From: Corynebacterium sp.
Lineage (GTDB): Bacteria > Actinomycetota > Actinomycetes > Mycobacteriales > Mycobacteriaceae
DNA length: 64,000 nucleotides
Assembly (NCBI RefSeq): GCF_030532195.1
Contig: NZ_JAUNLP010000001.1
Span: 346,659 to 410,658, forward strand
Direction of reading: 5' to 3'
Position 1 is the first letter of the stretch, and the number at the start of each line of letters is the position of its first letter. This document shows, one piece after another, positions 28,742-39,216 of the stretch. The notes under the pieces were generated by a model. The model worked only from the letters and a program-made list of their open reading frames with translations, was not told the DNA's origin and ran no database searches. A program made the translations under genes and the position numbers.

Positions 28742-29782
28742 GTGACTACCGATATTCCAGATTTCACTACCCCCGGATTTAACCCCGATAACCTCGGTGA
28801 AGGTTATGGGCAACACGTCATCGAGCTCGGTGAAGACCCCGATGGCGAGGGCAACATCCGCGCAGTACTGGTCCGCTACTGCCCCGATTCGTCGGCAGGC
28901 GATTTCCACATACGGCCCGCAGCGCTCTGGATTCACGGTATGTCGGACTACTTCTTCCAAACGCACGTGGCCGAGCGCTACCACGCCGAGGGCTATGCCT
29001 TTTATGCCATTGACCTGCGCAAGTGCGGCCGCGCCCACCTGCCGGGACAGACGTGGCACGGCTGCAGCGATCTGACGCACTATTTCGAGGAGCTCAACCG
29101 CGCACTCGAATTGCTGGAGAAAGCTGGGCACACGACGGTAACCATCAATGCACACTCCACCGGGGGCCTTATCGCCGTGTTGTGGCTGGACTGGCTGCGT
29201 TCTGTTGGCGGCCACGCCCCATCGACCCGCCAGATTACGGTGTCCTCGGCAGTGCTGAATTCCCCCTGGCTGACGCTGCATGTCTCAAAGGCAAAGGCTC
29301 CGGTCTATTCGCTGGCTGCCCGCGTAATGTCAAAGATTCGCCCGAACAATCTCATCCCGGTGCAGTCCTCTGGCGGCTACGGCAAATCCATTAGCGGCCA
29401 GCACGAGGGACGTTGGGAATATGACCAAAATTTCAAACCCATTACTGGCCACGACAAGAATTGGCAGTGGCTCAGCGCCATTGTGACCGGTCAGCGTCGT
29501 GTCGCTCGCGGAATCGACACTGGTGTGCCCACACTGGTGCTCCACTCCGACAACTACCTGCTCGGCTCCGACTACACACCAGAGCTCAGCCGCGTGGACT
29601 CTGTTCTCAATACCGAGCAGATTGCTGAGGCCACCTCGAACCTAGGCCCGCAGGCTCGCGATGTCGCAATTCCGGGCGCCCTCCACGATGTCTACTTGTC
29701 GCAGCCAGATGCCCTGGAACGCGCCTTCGATGAGACATTCCGGTTCCTCGCCACTGTCGATTCCGGCACGGAGTCGGAATAA
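28742..29782 (+). CDS. Alpha/beta hydrolase (lysophospholipase-like)
   Basis: 346 residues of the Hydrolase_4 type. Probable triad: nucleophile Ser in NAHSTGGLIA near residue 136, Asp in LHSDNYL, and His in ALHDVYLS near the end. No signal peptide, so cytoplasmic; substrate unknown. GTG at 28742 begins 7 nt after TAGGCT (28729-28734) without a ribosome site, hence probably leaderless. mtr follows after 56 bases and may be co-transcribed. Confidence 0.85.
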   Translation: MTTDIPDFTTPGFNPDNLGEGYGQHVIELGEDPDGEGNIRAVLVRYCPDSSAGDFHIRPAALWIHGMSDYFFQTHVAERYHAEGYAFYAIDLRKCGRAHLPGQTWHGCSDLTHYFEELNRALELLEKAGHTTVTINAHSTGGLIAVLWLDWLRSVGGHAPSTRQITVSSAVLNSPWLTLHVSKAKAPVYSLAARVMSKIRPNNLIPVQSSGGYGKSISGQHEGRWEYDQNFKPITGHDKNWQWLSAIVTGQRRVARGIDTGVPTLVLHSDNYLLGSDYTPELSRVDSVLNTEQIAEATSNLGPQARDVAIPGALHDVYLSQPDALERAFDETFRFLATVDSGTESE

Positions 29783-29838
29783 ATCAAGGCTAAGTACAGT
29801 TGAAACAGACTAGTTCGACCAGAATGCTAGGAGAGTTT

Positions 29839-31251
29839 GTGACCGCTAAGACTTCCCCACGCCACTATGACGTCATCATTATCGGTACTGGGTCTGGTAA
29901 TTCCATTCCCACCCCGGAGTATGACGATGTCCGGATCGCCCTGGTCGAAGAAGGCCGATTCGGCGGCACGTGCCTTAATGTCGGTTGTATTCCCACCAAG
30001 ATGTTTGTGCTCGCAGCCGACGCCGCCCGCAATATCCGTGAGGCCAGCCGTCTGGGCGTTCACGGCACGTTCGACTCTGTCGATTTAAAGCAGATTCAGG
30101 ATCGCGTCTTTGCCCAGCGCATCGACCAGATTGCTGATGGCGGCGAGGCCTACCGTCGCGGCGATGAAACTCCGAACATCGATGTCTACGACCGTCACGC
30201 CACCTTTGTTGGCCCGCGCACAATTCGCACCGACATCGGTGAAGAAGATGTCGAAATCACCGCTGACAACATCATTCTCGCCGCTGGCTCGCGCGCGCAG
30301 ATCCCACGCCTCATCGCCGAGTCAGGTGTTGACTACTACACCAACGAAAACATCATGCGCATCGACGAGCTCCCGCGTGAGCTGATTATCGTCGGCGGCG
30401 GCTATATCGCCAGCGAGTTCGCTCATGTCTTCGCGTCGTTTGGCACGAAGGTACACATGCTTGTGCGTTCCGATGTCATGCTGCGCGGCTGCGATCGCGA
30501 TATCGCCGAGCGCTTCCACGATGTCGCCGCCCGCGACATTGACATCCGCAAGAACACTTCTATCACCGCTCTTCGCCAGGACGGCGAGATTATTACGGCT
30601 TCGCTTAACGACGGCACGGAGCTCGCAGCCGATGCTCTGCTCGTGGCCACCGGCCGTGTTCCAAACGGCGACCGCATGAACCTCGAGGCCGGCGGTGTGG
30701 AGATGCATGAAGATGGTCGAGTCAAGGTTGACCAGCACGGTCACACCACCGCAGACGGCGTGTGGGCACTCGGTGATGTCTCGAGCCCGTACCAGCTCAA
30801 GCACATTGCCAACCACGAGGCCAAGGTTGTCTTCCACAATGTTTTGCACCCGGATGACCTGCGTTCCTTCGACCACCGCTACATTCCGTCGGCCATATTC
30901 TCTCACCCGCAGATTGGCCAGGTCGGCATGACCGAGGATGAGGCTCGCGCCTGGGCCAAGGAAAACGGCACGGAAATCACAGTCAAGATTCAGAACTACG
31001 GTGACGTGGCCTACGGCTGGGCACTGGAGGACAAGGACGGCTTTGCCAAGCTCATCGCCGACCGTGCAACTGGTCGTCTGCTAGGTGCTCACTTCATCGG
31101 CGAGCAGGCCGCTACCCTGGTTCAGCAGTGTATCCAGATGATGAGCTTCGAGATGGACGTACGCGAAGTTGTCAAGGGACAGCACTGGATTCACCCAGCG
31201 CTGCCAGAGCTGATTGAAAACGCTATCCTGGGCCTGGAATTCGACGACTAG
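29839..31251 (+). CDS. mtr: Mycothione reductase
   Basis: NADPH-dependent flavoprotein regenerating mycothiol from its disulfide. 470 residues: FAD motif IIGTGSGN, redox pair in GGTCLNVGC (Cys45 and Cys50), NADPH motif [12 protein letters not shown], and the C-terminal HPALPE catalytic His/Glu. GTG at 29839 is chosen because AGGAGAG precedes it by 3-4 nt. The TAG stop interlocks with the cobQ stop on the other strand. Confidence 0.94.
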   Translation: MTAKTSPRHYDVIIIGTGSGNSIPTPEYDDVRIALVEEGRFGGTCLNVGCIPTKMFVLAADAARNIREASRLGVHGTFDSVDLKQIQDRVFAQRIDQIADGGEAYRRGDETPNIDVYDRHATFVGPRTIRTDIGEEDVEITADNIILAAGSRAQIPRLIAESGVDYYTNENIMRIDELPRELIIVGGGYIASEFAHVFASFGTKVHMLVRSDVMLRGCDRDIAERFHDVAARDIDIRKNTSITALRQDGEIITASLNDGTELAADALLVATGRVPNGDRMNLEAGGVEMHEDGRVKVDQHGHTTADGVWALGDVSSPYQLKHIANHEAKVVFHNVLHPDDLRSFDHRYIPSAIFSHPQIGQVGMTEDEARAWAKENGTEITVKIQNYGDVAYGWALEDKDGFAKLIADRATGRLLGAHFIGEQAATLVQQCIQMMSFEMDVREVVKGQHWIHPALPELIENAILGLEFDD

Positions 31252-32723
31252 GCCAACTGTTCAATACCTGTTGCCCGGGCCAATGCAGGTCCAGCCAGGT
31301 GTTGCTCAACGGCATCCGCCAACAGGTCCACCTGTCGGAGTCGCTCAGCGGCAAACGAAGTGTTGGGGTTGACGACGAAGCCGTCGCGCCCCACAGCCGC
31401 CGCAACCTGTTCAAGCAGGTCACGCCGAACCTGGTCAACCTCGAGATAACCATGGCGATGCGTACCAATGACCATGCCGCGACGCGCGCCTTCGGTCTCT
31501 CCGGTTGCGGCATCTTCAATAAAAGGCTGCTCCGCACTGCGCACAACTTGGCCGTTGTGGACCTCATATGAGCCATCCGGATGGCTCACCAGAGTCTTGG
31601 TCTGTGCAAAGTCGATGTCGATATCGAACACACCGAGGCCCTGGACAGTGCCAGCGGAAGATTCCACCGAGTCACTGATTGTGGTGCAAAGCATTTGGAA
31701 TCCACCACAAATGCCCATCAGCGGCAGCCCCTGGGAGGCTCGGTTCACCAGGACGTCGTCAAGCCCCTGGGCGCGGAGCCACGCCAAATCGGCGACCGTC
31801 GACTTCGATCCGGGCAGCACGACCAGATCGGCGCGGGCGATGACTGACGGATCGACCGTCCAGTGCACGGACACGCCTGGCTCGCACGCCAGCGCCTCAA
31901 TATCAGTGGCGTTGGACACGCGCGGCAAACGGATTGCAGCGACAGACAGCGTCTCCGTGCCCAGCGGTGCGGTGGCAGGACCGACTGCAGCACCCGCCAC
32001 GGTGCCGAGTGAATCCTCAGCATCAATCCACAGCCCGGAAATAAAAGGCACTACCCCAAGCACCGGCACTCCCGTGTGCTCGCGCACCACGTCCAGACCC
32101 GGGGTCAACAGTGAGACATCACCGCGGAACTTGTTGACGATAAAACCCGTGATGCGCGCGCGGTCAGCTGGACTAACAATTGCATGTGTGCCGACGAAAT
32201 GCGCCAGCACCCCACCGCGGTCAATATCGCCAGCTACGACGACGGGCAAGTTCGCCATTTCCGCGAGCCCCATATTGGCGATGTCGGAGTCTCGCAGATT
32301 GACCTCCGCGGGGCTTCCGGCGCCTTCGCACAGGACGACCTCGTAGTCCGCGCGCAGCTGCTCCAGCGTCTCGCCGACGATACTGCGTAGCGCCTTACGA
32401 CGTGACCGATACGTCAACGCACTGACGTGCCCGTCAGCTTTGCCTTTGACCACCACCTGACTGGTGTGATCGGAGCCGGGCTTGAGCAATACCGGGTTGA
32501 AGGAGACATCCGGTTCAAGCCCGCAGGCCAGCGCCTGCAGCGCCTGCGCGCGACCAATTTCTCCACCGTCAAGTGTGACGGCGCAGTTGTTGGACATGTT
32601 CTGCGCTTTAAAAGGGGCGACTTTTACGCCACGGCGCGCAAGCAGCCGACACATACCGGCGACTAGCACCGATTTGCCGGCATCTGACGTACAGCCAGCG
32701 ATAAGCGATGCTGGTGCCTGCAT
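31248..32723 (-). CDS. cobQ: Cobyric acid synthase
   Basis: Amidates side chains b, d, e and g of adenosyl-cobyrinate diamide. 491 residues: P-loop-like [27 protein letters not shown], then the glutamine amidotransferase domain with GICGGFQML (Cys nucleophile) and the late HRHGYLE. Starts 6 bases after map, so probably read from the same message although it belongs functionally with the cob genes 4-10 kb away. Confidence 0.95.
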   Translation of the reverse strand: MQAPASLIAGCTSDAGKSVLVAGMCRLLARRGVKVAPFKAQNMSNNCAVTLDGGEIGRAQALQALACGLEPDVSFNPVLLKPGSDHTSQVVVKGKADGHVSALTYRSRRKALRSIVGETLEQLRADYEVVLCEGAGSPAEVNLRDSDIANMGLAEMANLPVVVAGDIDRGGVLAHFVGTHAIVSPADRARITGFIVNKFRGDVSLLTPGLDVVREHTGVPVLGVVPFISGLWIDAEDSLGTVAGAAVGPATAPLGTETLSVAAIRLPRVSNATDIEALACEPGVSVHWTVDPSVIARADLVVLPGSKSTVADLAWLRAQGLDDVLVNRASQGLPLMGICGGFQMLCTTISDSVESSAGTVQGLGVFDIDIDFAQTKTLVSHPDGSYEVHNGQVVRSAEQPFIEDAATGETEGARRGMVIGTHRHGYLEVDQVRRDLLEQVAAAVGRDGFVVNPNTSFAAERLRQVDLLADAVEQHLAGPALARATGIEQLA

Positions 32724-32729
32724 CTGTTT

Positions 32730-33641
32730 TTATGCCTCTGGCCTCCAGCCCGTCTGGAACTGGCCAGGAACATTCTTTTCATCCGGCAGGGTCAGGATCT
32801 CCATGCCGCTGTCGGTCACCAATACGGTGTGCTCAAACTGAGCGGTGAACTTGAAATCATCATTCTGGACAGTCCAGCCGTTGTCCCAGATGTGGTACGG
32901 CAGCTCACCGAGGTTGATCATCGGCTCAACCGTCAGAGTCATGCCTGGCTCCAGGACGGTGTCCTGGCTCGGCTCGTCATAATGCAGCACAACCAGACCG
33001 TTGTGGAAGGTCGTCCCCACACCGTGACCAGTGAAATCACGGACGGTGTTGTATCCAAAGCGCTTGGCGTAGGACTCAATTACGCGGCCGATAACGTTGA
33101 TTTCACGACCCGGCTTGATGACCTTGATGCCGCGCGTTGTGGCGTTGTAAGTGCGCTCTACTAGCAGGCGGTGCTCCTCCGAGACCTCACCAGCGAAGAA
33201 AGTGGCGTTGGTATCGCCGTGGACACCGTTTTTGTAACCAGTGACGTCGACATTGACAATATCGCCCTCTTCAATCACCTGTGTGTCCGGAATGCCGTGG
33301 CAGACAATCTCATTGAGAGAAACACAGCAGGACTTCTCATATCCGCGGTAGCCCAAAGTAGACGGGTACGTGTCATGATCGAGCAGGTACTCGTGAACCA
33401 CACGGTCAATCTCATCGGTGGTTACACCAGGGGCAACTGCCTTACCGGCCTCAACCAAGGCATTGGCGGCAATGCGAGAGACCTCCCGCATATTCTCAAT
33501 ATCTTCCGGAGTCTGAACCAGTGGTTCGCCGACTCCTTCCTGAACTTCGTCCTTCCACGCGTATTCAGGACGCTCAATATGAGCCGGAACAGTTCGAATT
33601 GGCGTGGACTTTTGCTGAGTAAGTGGAGAACGCTGAGTCAT
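32730..33641 (-). CDS. map: Methionine aminopeptidase, type I
   Basis: Removes N-terminal Met. 303 residues with an N-terminal extension of about 40 residues, as in the longer actinobacterial MapB form. Metal ligands are visible in [18 protein letters not shown] (two Asp), GHGVGTTFH (His), TVEPM (Glu) and QFEHTVLV (Glu). ATG at 33641 lies 7 nt after TAGAGT (33649-33654), so the message is probably leaderless. Confidence 0.95.
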   Translation of the reverse strand: MTQRSPLTQQKSTPIRTVPAHIERPEYAWKDEVQEGVGEPLVQTPEDIENMREVSRIAANALVEAGKAVAPGVTTDEIDRVVHEYLLDHDTYPSTLGYRGYEKSCCVSLNEIVCHGIPDTQVIEEGDIVNVDVTGYKNGVHGDTNATFFAGEVSEEHRLLVERTYNATTRGIKVIKPGREINVIGRVIESYAKRFGYNTVRDFTGHGVGTTFHNGLVVLHYDEPSQDTVLEPGMTLTVEPMINLGELPYHIWDNGWTVQNDDFKFTAQFEHTVLVTDSGMEILTLPDEKNVPGQFQTGWRPEA

Positions 33642-33672
33642 GGCACATACTCTACTCCCCACCCCGGATTAG

Positions 33673-35541
33673 CTATTCAGCTGCTCCAGCATCTCCCTCG
33701 TCCTCGGCCGGCCCCTCATCGAGATTGGCAAAGAACCTGTCCGTGATGGCCACCGCGTGTTCCGATCCGCCGCCACCGACAATCAGTGTGGCAAAGGCCA
33801 GGTCATCGCGGTATCCGGTGAACCATGCGTGGGAACCGCCAGAGTACTCGGCCTCACCAGTCTTGGCATAGACTTCGCCACGGCCGGCAATCGCGGTACC
33901 AGTGCCGGAGGTCACCACCGCACGCATGAGTTGGCGCACCTGGTCAAGCACCGCTGGATCGATGGGCTGCGAGACTTTCGACTGCCACGTTCCCGCGCTC
34001 GGCACCAGCGATGGCGTCGGCGTGCGACCTGCCGCAACCGTAGCGGATACCAGCGCCATGCCAAACGGGCTGACCAAGTCGTGTCCCTGTCCGTAGCCGG
34101 CGTCGATGCGCTCTACTTCGTTTTCCCCATCGGAGACACTGCCGGTAATCGTGTCGAGCCCAGCAATGTGGTAATTGATGCCAATGCCGAAATTCTGGGA
34201 CTCTTCCTTGAATTCCCCTGGCTTGAGCTGGTGGGCGATGTTACCGAAGGTGGTGTTGCAAGACCTCGCGAACGCATCGCTGAGCGAGGTATCTCCGACT
34301 CCGCTGCCGTTGTAGTTAGTAACGATTCGCGGCCCGATCTCCATAGACCCTGGGCACGGCACCGTGGAGCTAGCCGTCAGGCCCTGATGTTGCACGCCAG
34401 CCGCCGCCGTGATGATCTTGTACGTCGAGCCCGGCGGGAACTGCCCCATCAGCGCCAGATCACCGTCCTTGTCTGCTTCCTCGGTCTGTGCGACCGCCAG
34501 AATCTTTCCCGACGACGGCTGAATGGCCACCAGCATTGCTTTCGCATCCTGGCGAGTGTCCACGGCCTTCTGCGCGGCATCCTGGACCTTCTTGCTAATG
34601 GATGCCTGAATGGCCGGCGCCACGTTCGGCGAGGTTTCAAAGAGCGTGCCGACGACCGCGCCATCCTCATTGGCAGCCACGATATTCCAGCCATCAGCTC
34701 CGGAATCCCCCTCGGCCACGAGCTTTTCCACGCGGCTCATCAGATCCGGGGCAAAGCCGGGATCAGGACGTACCATCGCGGCCTCATCGTTGACAGTAAT
34801 CCCGTCAATATTATTCAGGTCGTCCTTCACGCGATCCGGAGTATTGGCCGGCAGCACAATCAACGAGTAATTGCCCTTGCCACCAATTGCCTCAGACCCG
34901 ACTTTGCGGGCATCCAGTTTCGGCCCGTCTTCAGGCATTTCGTTATTAATCACCGTGGCGGCGCGGTTAATTGCCGACTGCACATCAACCACCGCATCGC
35001 GGTCCACAATGACGCGGTGCACCGTGCCCGGCTCCAGCAGAGCTGCACCATCTGAGCCAACTACCGACGGTCGAGTTGCCGGTATAGTACGCAACTCCGG
35101 ATGCTGATTCCGCCCCAGCTGTGGATGCAACGATGCCGGAGTCCACCGCAGTGTCCAATCCTTCTGCCCCGACTCCGTCTTGGTAAGCGTGAAGGTTGTG
35201 TCGTAGTTCCAGTGTCGCTCATGTGGCAACTTCCAATTCATCGCCACATCCGCAGATGACTGATTCCCGCTGGAATCGATACTGTCGATTTCGTAGTCCA
35301 GTCCGGCTTCCTGCAGACCCGACTTCGCGGCCTGCAAATCCCCCTCCGCAGATTCCGGATGATCCGTCAATGCCGCTGCCCGCGCTACGTCCCCCGACCC
35401 CAGCGCGCTCAAGAACTCTTCCAAAACATCGCGCCCAGTATCGGGCCGCGGAGTACACGCGGCGAGCGACATGACAAGTCCTGCAATTGTCACAGCCGAA
35501 ATGCTCCGGGCCAGAGGCCTGCGGCGCGAAGTATGTTCCAT
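33673..35541 (-). CDS. Lipoprotein penicillin-binding protein (class B transpeptidase)
   Basis: 622 residues. The N-terminus has a signal peptide ending in a lipobox (MSLAAC), then an NTF2-like MecA_N domain, a dimerisation region, and the transpeptidase domain with SxxK in PPGSTYKI, SxN in RSCNTT and KTGEAEY. Corresponds to the PBP lipoprotein upstream of map in mycobacteria. Acts outside the membrane in peptidoglycan cross-linking. ATG at 35541 is 8 nt after TAACGT, suggesting leaderless expression. Confidence 0.92.
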   Translation of the reverse strand: MEHTSRRRPLARSISAVTIAGLVMSLAACTPRPDTGRDVLEEFLSALGSGDVARAAALTDHPESAEGDLQAAKSGLQEAGLDYEIDSIDSSGNQSSADVAMNWKLPHERHWNYDTTFTLTKTESGQKDWTLRWTPASLHPQLGRNQHPELRTIPATRPSVVGSDGAALLEPGTVHRVIVDRDAVVDVQSAINRAATVINNEMPEDGPKLDARKVGSEAIGGKGNYSLIVLPANTPDRVKDDLNNIDGITVNDEAAMVRPDPGFAPDLMSRVEKLVAEGDSGADGWNIVAANEDGAVVGTLFETSPNVAPAIQASISKKVQDAAQKAVDTRQDAKAMLVAIQPSSGKILAVAQTEEADKDGDLALMGQFPPGSTYKIITAAAGVQHQGLTASSTVPCPGSMEIGPRIVTNYNGSGVGDTSLSDAFARSCNTTFGNIAHQLKPGEFKEESQNFGIGINYHIAGLDTITGSVSDGENEVERIDAGYGQGHDLVSPFGMALVSATVAAGRTPTPSLVPSAGTWQSKVSQPIDPAVLDQVRQLMRAVVTSGTGTAIAGRGEVYAKTGEAEYSGGSHAWFTGYRDDLAFATLIVGGGGSEHAVAITDRFFANLDEGPAEDEGDAGAAE

Positions 35542-35612
35542 GTGGGCTGACGTTAGCACCGCAATGCTTTACGACGACGCTGGCACGCCGCAAATTGACA
35601 TCTGCTTTACGG

Positions 35613-36845
35613 TTAGCGGTTGAGCACGATGGGGTTGACGACATCGGCGGCCATAACCAGCACACCGAACACTAGGAGTACCGCAGTAAAAGCCAGTGTT
35701 ACCGGCATCAGCCTGGTGTAATCGGCAGGTCCTAACTCGCTCTTGCCCAGCAGGCGGCGAATACGGTCGCGAATGCGCTCGTAGATCACCACTGCGATGT
35801 GGCCACCGTCCAGTGGCGGCAGTGGCACGAGGTTGAACACCGCCAGGAAATAGTTGAGGTTGGCCAGCAGCAGGAAGAATGATGGCCACTGGTTCATCTC
35901 CACCAGCTCGCCGCCGGCGCGAGAAGCACCGACCACACTCATTGGGCTGGCCGGATCTCGCTGTCCACCGAAGATGGAGTAGACGATTCCCGGTACCTTT
36001 TCCGGAATCGACAACAAACCAGTCCAGACCGCACCAAAAAGACTGCCAGTGAAGCTAGCCGCGCCACCGATGGCACTGACCGCGTTGTACTCATTGACAA
36101 TGGTCTTTGGCCGCTGGAAGGCGATACCGATGGCAGGTTGGTCGATGTCATGACCGTCGTTAGTCTTGCGCTTGACCACCTCTGGAGTGACCGTCACCGT
36201 GTGAACGGTGCCGCCGCGATTGAGGGTCAGCTCGATATCGCCGCTGGCGGCGCTGCCGATGAGAGAGACGGCCTCGGGATATGAGGTGATTTTGGTGCCA
36301 TTTACCCTTTCAATTACGTCTCCCGGACGCACACCGGCCCGCTCAGCAGGGCCGGCACCGGTGCAGGGCTCCAGGGTGCCGTCGTCACGCTGTGCCGGAG
36401 AAACGCACTGCACCGCCTGAATACGCGGCGCCATTTCCTTTCCCATGTTGGGCAGACCCCAGGTCACGGCGATAAAGTATAGGATCAAAAACCCGATAAT
36501 CAGGTTCATGGTCACGCCGCCGAGCATCACAATAATGCGCTGCCACCACGGCTTTTTGTACATGGCATAGGGTTCTTCACCCGGCTCGAGGGGATCTTGA
36601 GCCGTCATGCCTGCGATGTCGCAGAAGCCACCGAATGGGATGGCCTTGATGCCGTATTCCGTGTCGTGTCCGCCACCTGCTTCGTGATGGCGTTTAAAGG
36701 AATACAGCGTTGGGCCAAATCCGACGAAGTATCGGCGCACGCGCATCCCGCAAAGGCGAGCCGCGGTGAGATGACCCCACTCGTGAAGGGCGATAGTCGC
36801 CGCGATGCCCACAGCGAAGAGCAAAACTCCAAGAAGAAATGTCAC
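35613..36845 (-). CDS. rseP: Site-2 protease family intramembrane metalloprotease (RseP/Rip1)
   Basis: Intramembrane zinc protease that cleaves anti-sigma factors and other membrane proteins. 410 residues: HEWGH at 21-25 in the first helix, a PDZ domain about 160-235 (AGVRPGDVIERVNG), and the C-terminal NLVPLPPLDGGH with the third zinc ligand. GTG at 36845 follows TAGGGT by 8 nt, so leaderless. Its usual corynebacterial neighbours dxr and ispG are not present on either side. Confidence 0.94.
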   Translation of the reverse strand: MTFLLGVLLFAVGIAATIALHEWGHLTAARLCGMRVRRYFVGFGPTLYSFKRHHEAGGGHDTEYGIKAIPFGGFCDIAGMTAQDPLEPGEEPYAMYKKPWWQRIIVMLGGVTMNLIIGFLILYFIAVTWGLPNMGKEMAPRIQAVQCVSPAQRDDGTLEPCTGAGPAERAGVRPGDVIERVNGTKITSYPEAVSLIGSAASGDIELTLNRGGTVHTVTVTPEVVKRKTNDGHDIDQPAIGIAFQRPKTIVNEYNAVSAIGGAASFTGSLFGAVWTGLLSIPEKVPGIVYSIFGGQRDPASPMSVVGASRAGGELVEMNQWPSFFLLLANLNYFLAVFNLVPLPPLDGGHIAVVIYERIRDRIRRLLGKSELGPADYTRLMPVTLAFTAVLLVFGVLVMAADVVNPIVLNR

Positions 36846-37062
36846 GACAGCTCACCCTACCCCCACTTTGGGCAAACCAGCACACGGTCAAGGAGTTTCG
36901 CGCGGGGCTAAGTCCCAATTTCAGCAAGTTCTAAGGTATCCTTACACCCGATACTCAAGATTGTCTGAAAATGCGCTCAGTCGCTTTCAGCAAAATCGCC
37001 TTTTAGACTGAAGTGCATAACTAAGTGCAATTCGCCGGAAGTGTTAACAGGAGGACTTTCAA

Positions 37063-37464
37063 GTGAGCAACCACGAGCCAAAGGAAGAAATTTACCGCGG
37101 CGTCAGCACCCTCGACGAGCCGTCGGCGAAGTGGGGCTGGCACGGTCTGAGCAAGAGCGCTATGCAGAAGGCCGGCTGGATTTCCGTGATTTTCCTGCTG
37201 GGCATGACCATTGGTAACCACAAGGGCAACGTTGAGAATTACTGGCTGATCGCCATTGCTGCTCTGATTGCCATCGGCCTGCTGCTGCAGCTGTTCTCCC
37301 CGCGTGGCTCTCAGGTCCGCACTGTTACCGGCCACAACAAGCCGGAGGGTCACATCGAGCCAGAGTGGGCTCGCGACCAGGTTAACGGCACCGGCGTCTA
37401 CGCTGAGCTGACCGATTCCCAGCTGCGTTCTTGGAACCGACTGCCGGAGGGCCAGGACAAGTAA
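37063..37464 (+). CDS. DUF2631 membrane protein
   Basis: 133 residues with two hydrophobic segments (about 38-53 and 60-78) and hydrophilic ends; matches the actinobacterial DUF2631 family of unknown function. AGGAGG lies 8 nt before the GTG. The 217 bases upstream, to rseP, contain no gene: I see an imperfect direct repeat (AAGTGCATAACTAAGTGCAA) and a possible -10 TAACTA at about 37018, so this is its promoter region and the place where dxr is normally found. Confidence 0.85.
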   Translation: MSNHEPKEEIYRGVSTLDEPSAKWGWHGLSKSAMQKAGWISVIFLLGMTIGNHKGNVENYWLIAIAALIAIGLLLQLFSPRGSQVRTVTGHNKPEGHIEPEWARDQVNGTGVYAELTDSQLRSWNRLPEGQDK

Positions 37465-37477
37465 GCGTATACATTAC

Positions 37478-37518
37478 AAAGACCCGCACACCTTGTTTTC
37501 GGTGTGCGGGTCTTTTTT
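37478..37518 (+). terminator. Strong terminator after the DUF2631 gene
   Basis: Perfect stem AAGACCCGCACACC/GGTGTGCGGGTCTT with an 8-nt loop and six T. It begins 13 bases after the stop; rlmN ends 40 bases further on the other strand. Confidence 0.95.
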
Positions 37519-37558
37519 GCTATGTGCTCCCCTTTAAATGGCGGGGAGCAGACCAGTT

Positions 37559-38656
37559 CTATACTTCCTCGGCTGCCAGCTGACCACAGGCTGCGGCAAT
37601 CTCATTGCCGCGAGTATCGCGCACGGTACATGGCACACCCTGAGCCTGGACGCGACGGACGAACTCCTCCTGTCGCTTCTTTGGAGACGCATCCCACTTG
37701 GAGCCCGGAGTTGGGTTCAGTGGAATGAGATTGACATGCACGCGGGAGCCCAATGCATTGTGCAACTTCTTGCCCAGTAGATCTGCGCGCCAATCCTGAT
37801 CGTTGATGTCACGGATCAGTGCGTACTCAATGGACACACGACGGCCGGTCTTATCCGCGTAGTACCGAGCGGCGTCAAGGACCTCGGCCACGGTGAATCG
37901 GTTATTGATTGGCACCAATTCGTCGCGCAGCTCATCGTCTGGCGTATGCAACGAGACGGCCAGAGTGACCGAGAGGTCTTCGTCGGCAAGCCTGCGAATA
38001 TTCGGCGCGAAACCGACGGTGGATACGGTGACGTTGCGCATCGAGATACCGAAGCCCTCCGGCGCCGGGCGGGTGATGCGATGCACGGCGGCAAGAACGC
38101 GCTTGTAGTTAGCCAGCGGCTCACCCATACCCATGAAAACGATGTTGGTCAGACGTCCGCCTCCTGCGGCCATTGTCGCTGCGGCCTCACGGACCTGATC
38201 GACAATCTCGGCAGTCGACAGGTTGCGCTGCAAGCCTCCCTGCCCCGTTGCACAGAACGGGCAGGCCATTCCACAGCCGGCCTGAGAAGAAATACACAGC
38301 GTGGCGCGGTCTGGGTACTTCATCAGTACCGACTCGAGCAACGTACCGTCGCCTGCGCGCCACAGAGTCTTGCGTGTCTCCCCCTCATCACAGGTGATGT
38401 GGCGTACGGGTGTGAGAAGTTCCGGGAACAGTGCGTCCTTGACCTTCTGCCTAGCTGCTTCTGGCAGGTCCGTCATCGTCATCGGGTCTGCCTCTAGGCG
38501 CCCGAAGTAATGACGCGCGATTTGGTCAGCGCGGAATGCTGGCAGACCCAGCTCCTTGACCGCGGCCTTTCGCTCCTCAACATCAAGGTCCGCAAAGTGA
38601 GTCGCAGGCATGCCGCGACGTGGGGCGTTAAGAACAATTGGAAGTGAAGATGCCAT
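37559..38656 (-). CDS. rlmN: 23S rRNA (adenine2503-C2)/tRNA adenine37 methyltransferase
   Basis: Radical-SAM enzyme methylating A2503 of 23S rRNA and A37 of some tRNAs. 365 residues; the cluster motif [14 protein letters not shown] holds three Cys, [10 protein letters not shown] follows, and the catalytic C-terminal Cys is in [19 protein letters not shown] at 38656 has GGGAG 5 nt upstream; an ATG at 38668 is the alternative. Confidence 0.95.
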   Translation of the reverse strand: MASSLPIVLNAPRRGMPATHFADLDVEERKAAVKELGLPAFRADQIARHYFGRLEADPMTMTDLPEAARQKVKDALFPELLTPVRHITCDEGETRKTLWRAGDGTLLESVLMKYPDRATLCISSQAGCGMACPFCATGQGGLQRNLSTAEIVDQVREAAATMAAGGGRLTNIVFMGMGEPLANYKRVLAAVHRITRPAPEGFGISMRNVTVSTVGFAPNIRRLADEDLSVTLAVSLHTPDDELRDELVPINNRFTVAEVLDAARYYADKTGRRVSIEYALIRDINDQDWRADLLGKKLHNALGSRVHVNLIPLNPTPGSKWDASPKKRQEEFVRRVQAQGVPCTVRDTRGNEIAAACGQLAAEEV

Positions 38657-38761
38657 GATGGCTCCCATTTTCGCATGTACTGGCAGTTTTGGCCTAATGC
38701 GCGCAATTTATGTGCGCGTTACAAGTGGTACAGACTTGGAAAAGCGTGTTGAATAATAGGT

Positions 38762-39211
38762 ATGACTAACGCTAATCAGCCTAACTACGACACCCCACGA
38801 GGTGACATGACAGGAAGCGACCGACCGCTTTTCGACGATGCTTCGTTCGATACCCCGCAGGCGCCTTCGGCAACCGGCTCTGCTAGAGCTGGCCGCGATC
38901 TCGAGCCCACCCGCGATTTTGACACACAGCCGGAGCCGGCTCCTGCCCCGGCGAAGCCCAAGGTGAAGAAGACAACTGCCGGCTCGATGTGGGTTGGTCT
39001 TGTTGTCAGCGCTATTTTGCTGATTGTCCTGTTGGTATTCATTCTGCAGAACCAGCAGGAGTCGGCGCTGCACCTGTTTGGTTGGACCTGGAACTTCCCG
39101 GTTGGCGTGGGCATGCTGTTCGCGGCGATCCTGGGTGCGCTAATTACCGCGCTGATTGGTGGCTGGCGCATGCTGGATCTGCGTCGACAGATCCGCAAGG
39201 GCAACAAGTAG
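38762..39211 (+). CDS. LapA-domain membrane protein (DUF1049)
   Basis: 149 residues. A disordered Asp/Pro-rich N-terminal region (1-72) precedes two helices (about 74-96 and 108-131) with the LapA-type connecting sequence LQNQQESALHLFGWTWNFP. E. coli LapA/LapB relatives take part in envelope lipid assembly; here the role is unknown. Start ATG at 38762; a second ATG at 38807 after GAGGTGA is possible. Converges with cdsA, 5 bases between stops. Confidence 0.78.
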   Translation: MTNANQPNYDTPRGDMTGSDRPLFDDASFDTPQAPSATGSARAGRDLEPTRDFDTQPEPAPAPAKPKVKKTTAGSMWVGLVVSAILLIVLLVFILQNQQESALHLFGWTWNFPVGVGMLFAAILGALITALIGGWRMLDLRRQIRKGNK

Positions 39212-39216
39212 GTTTT

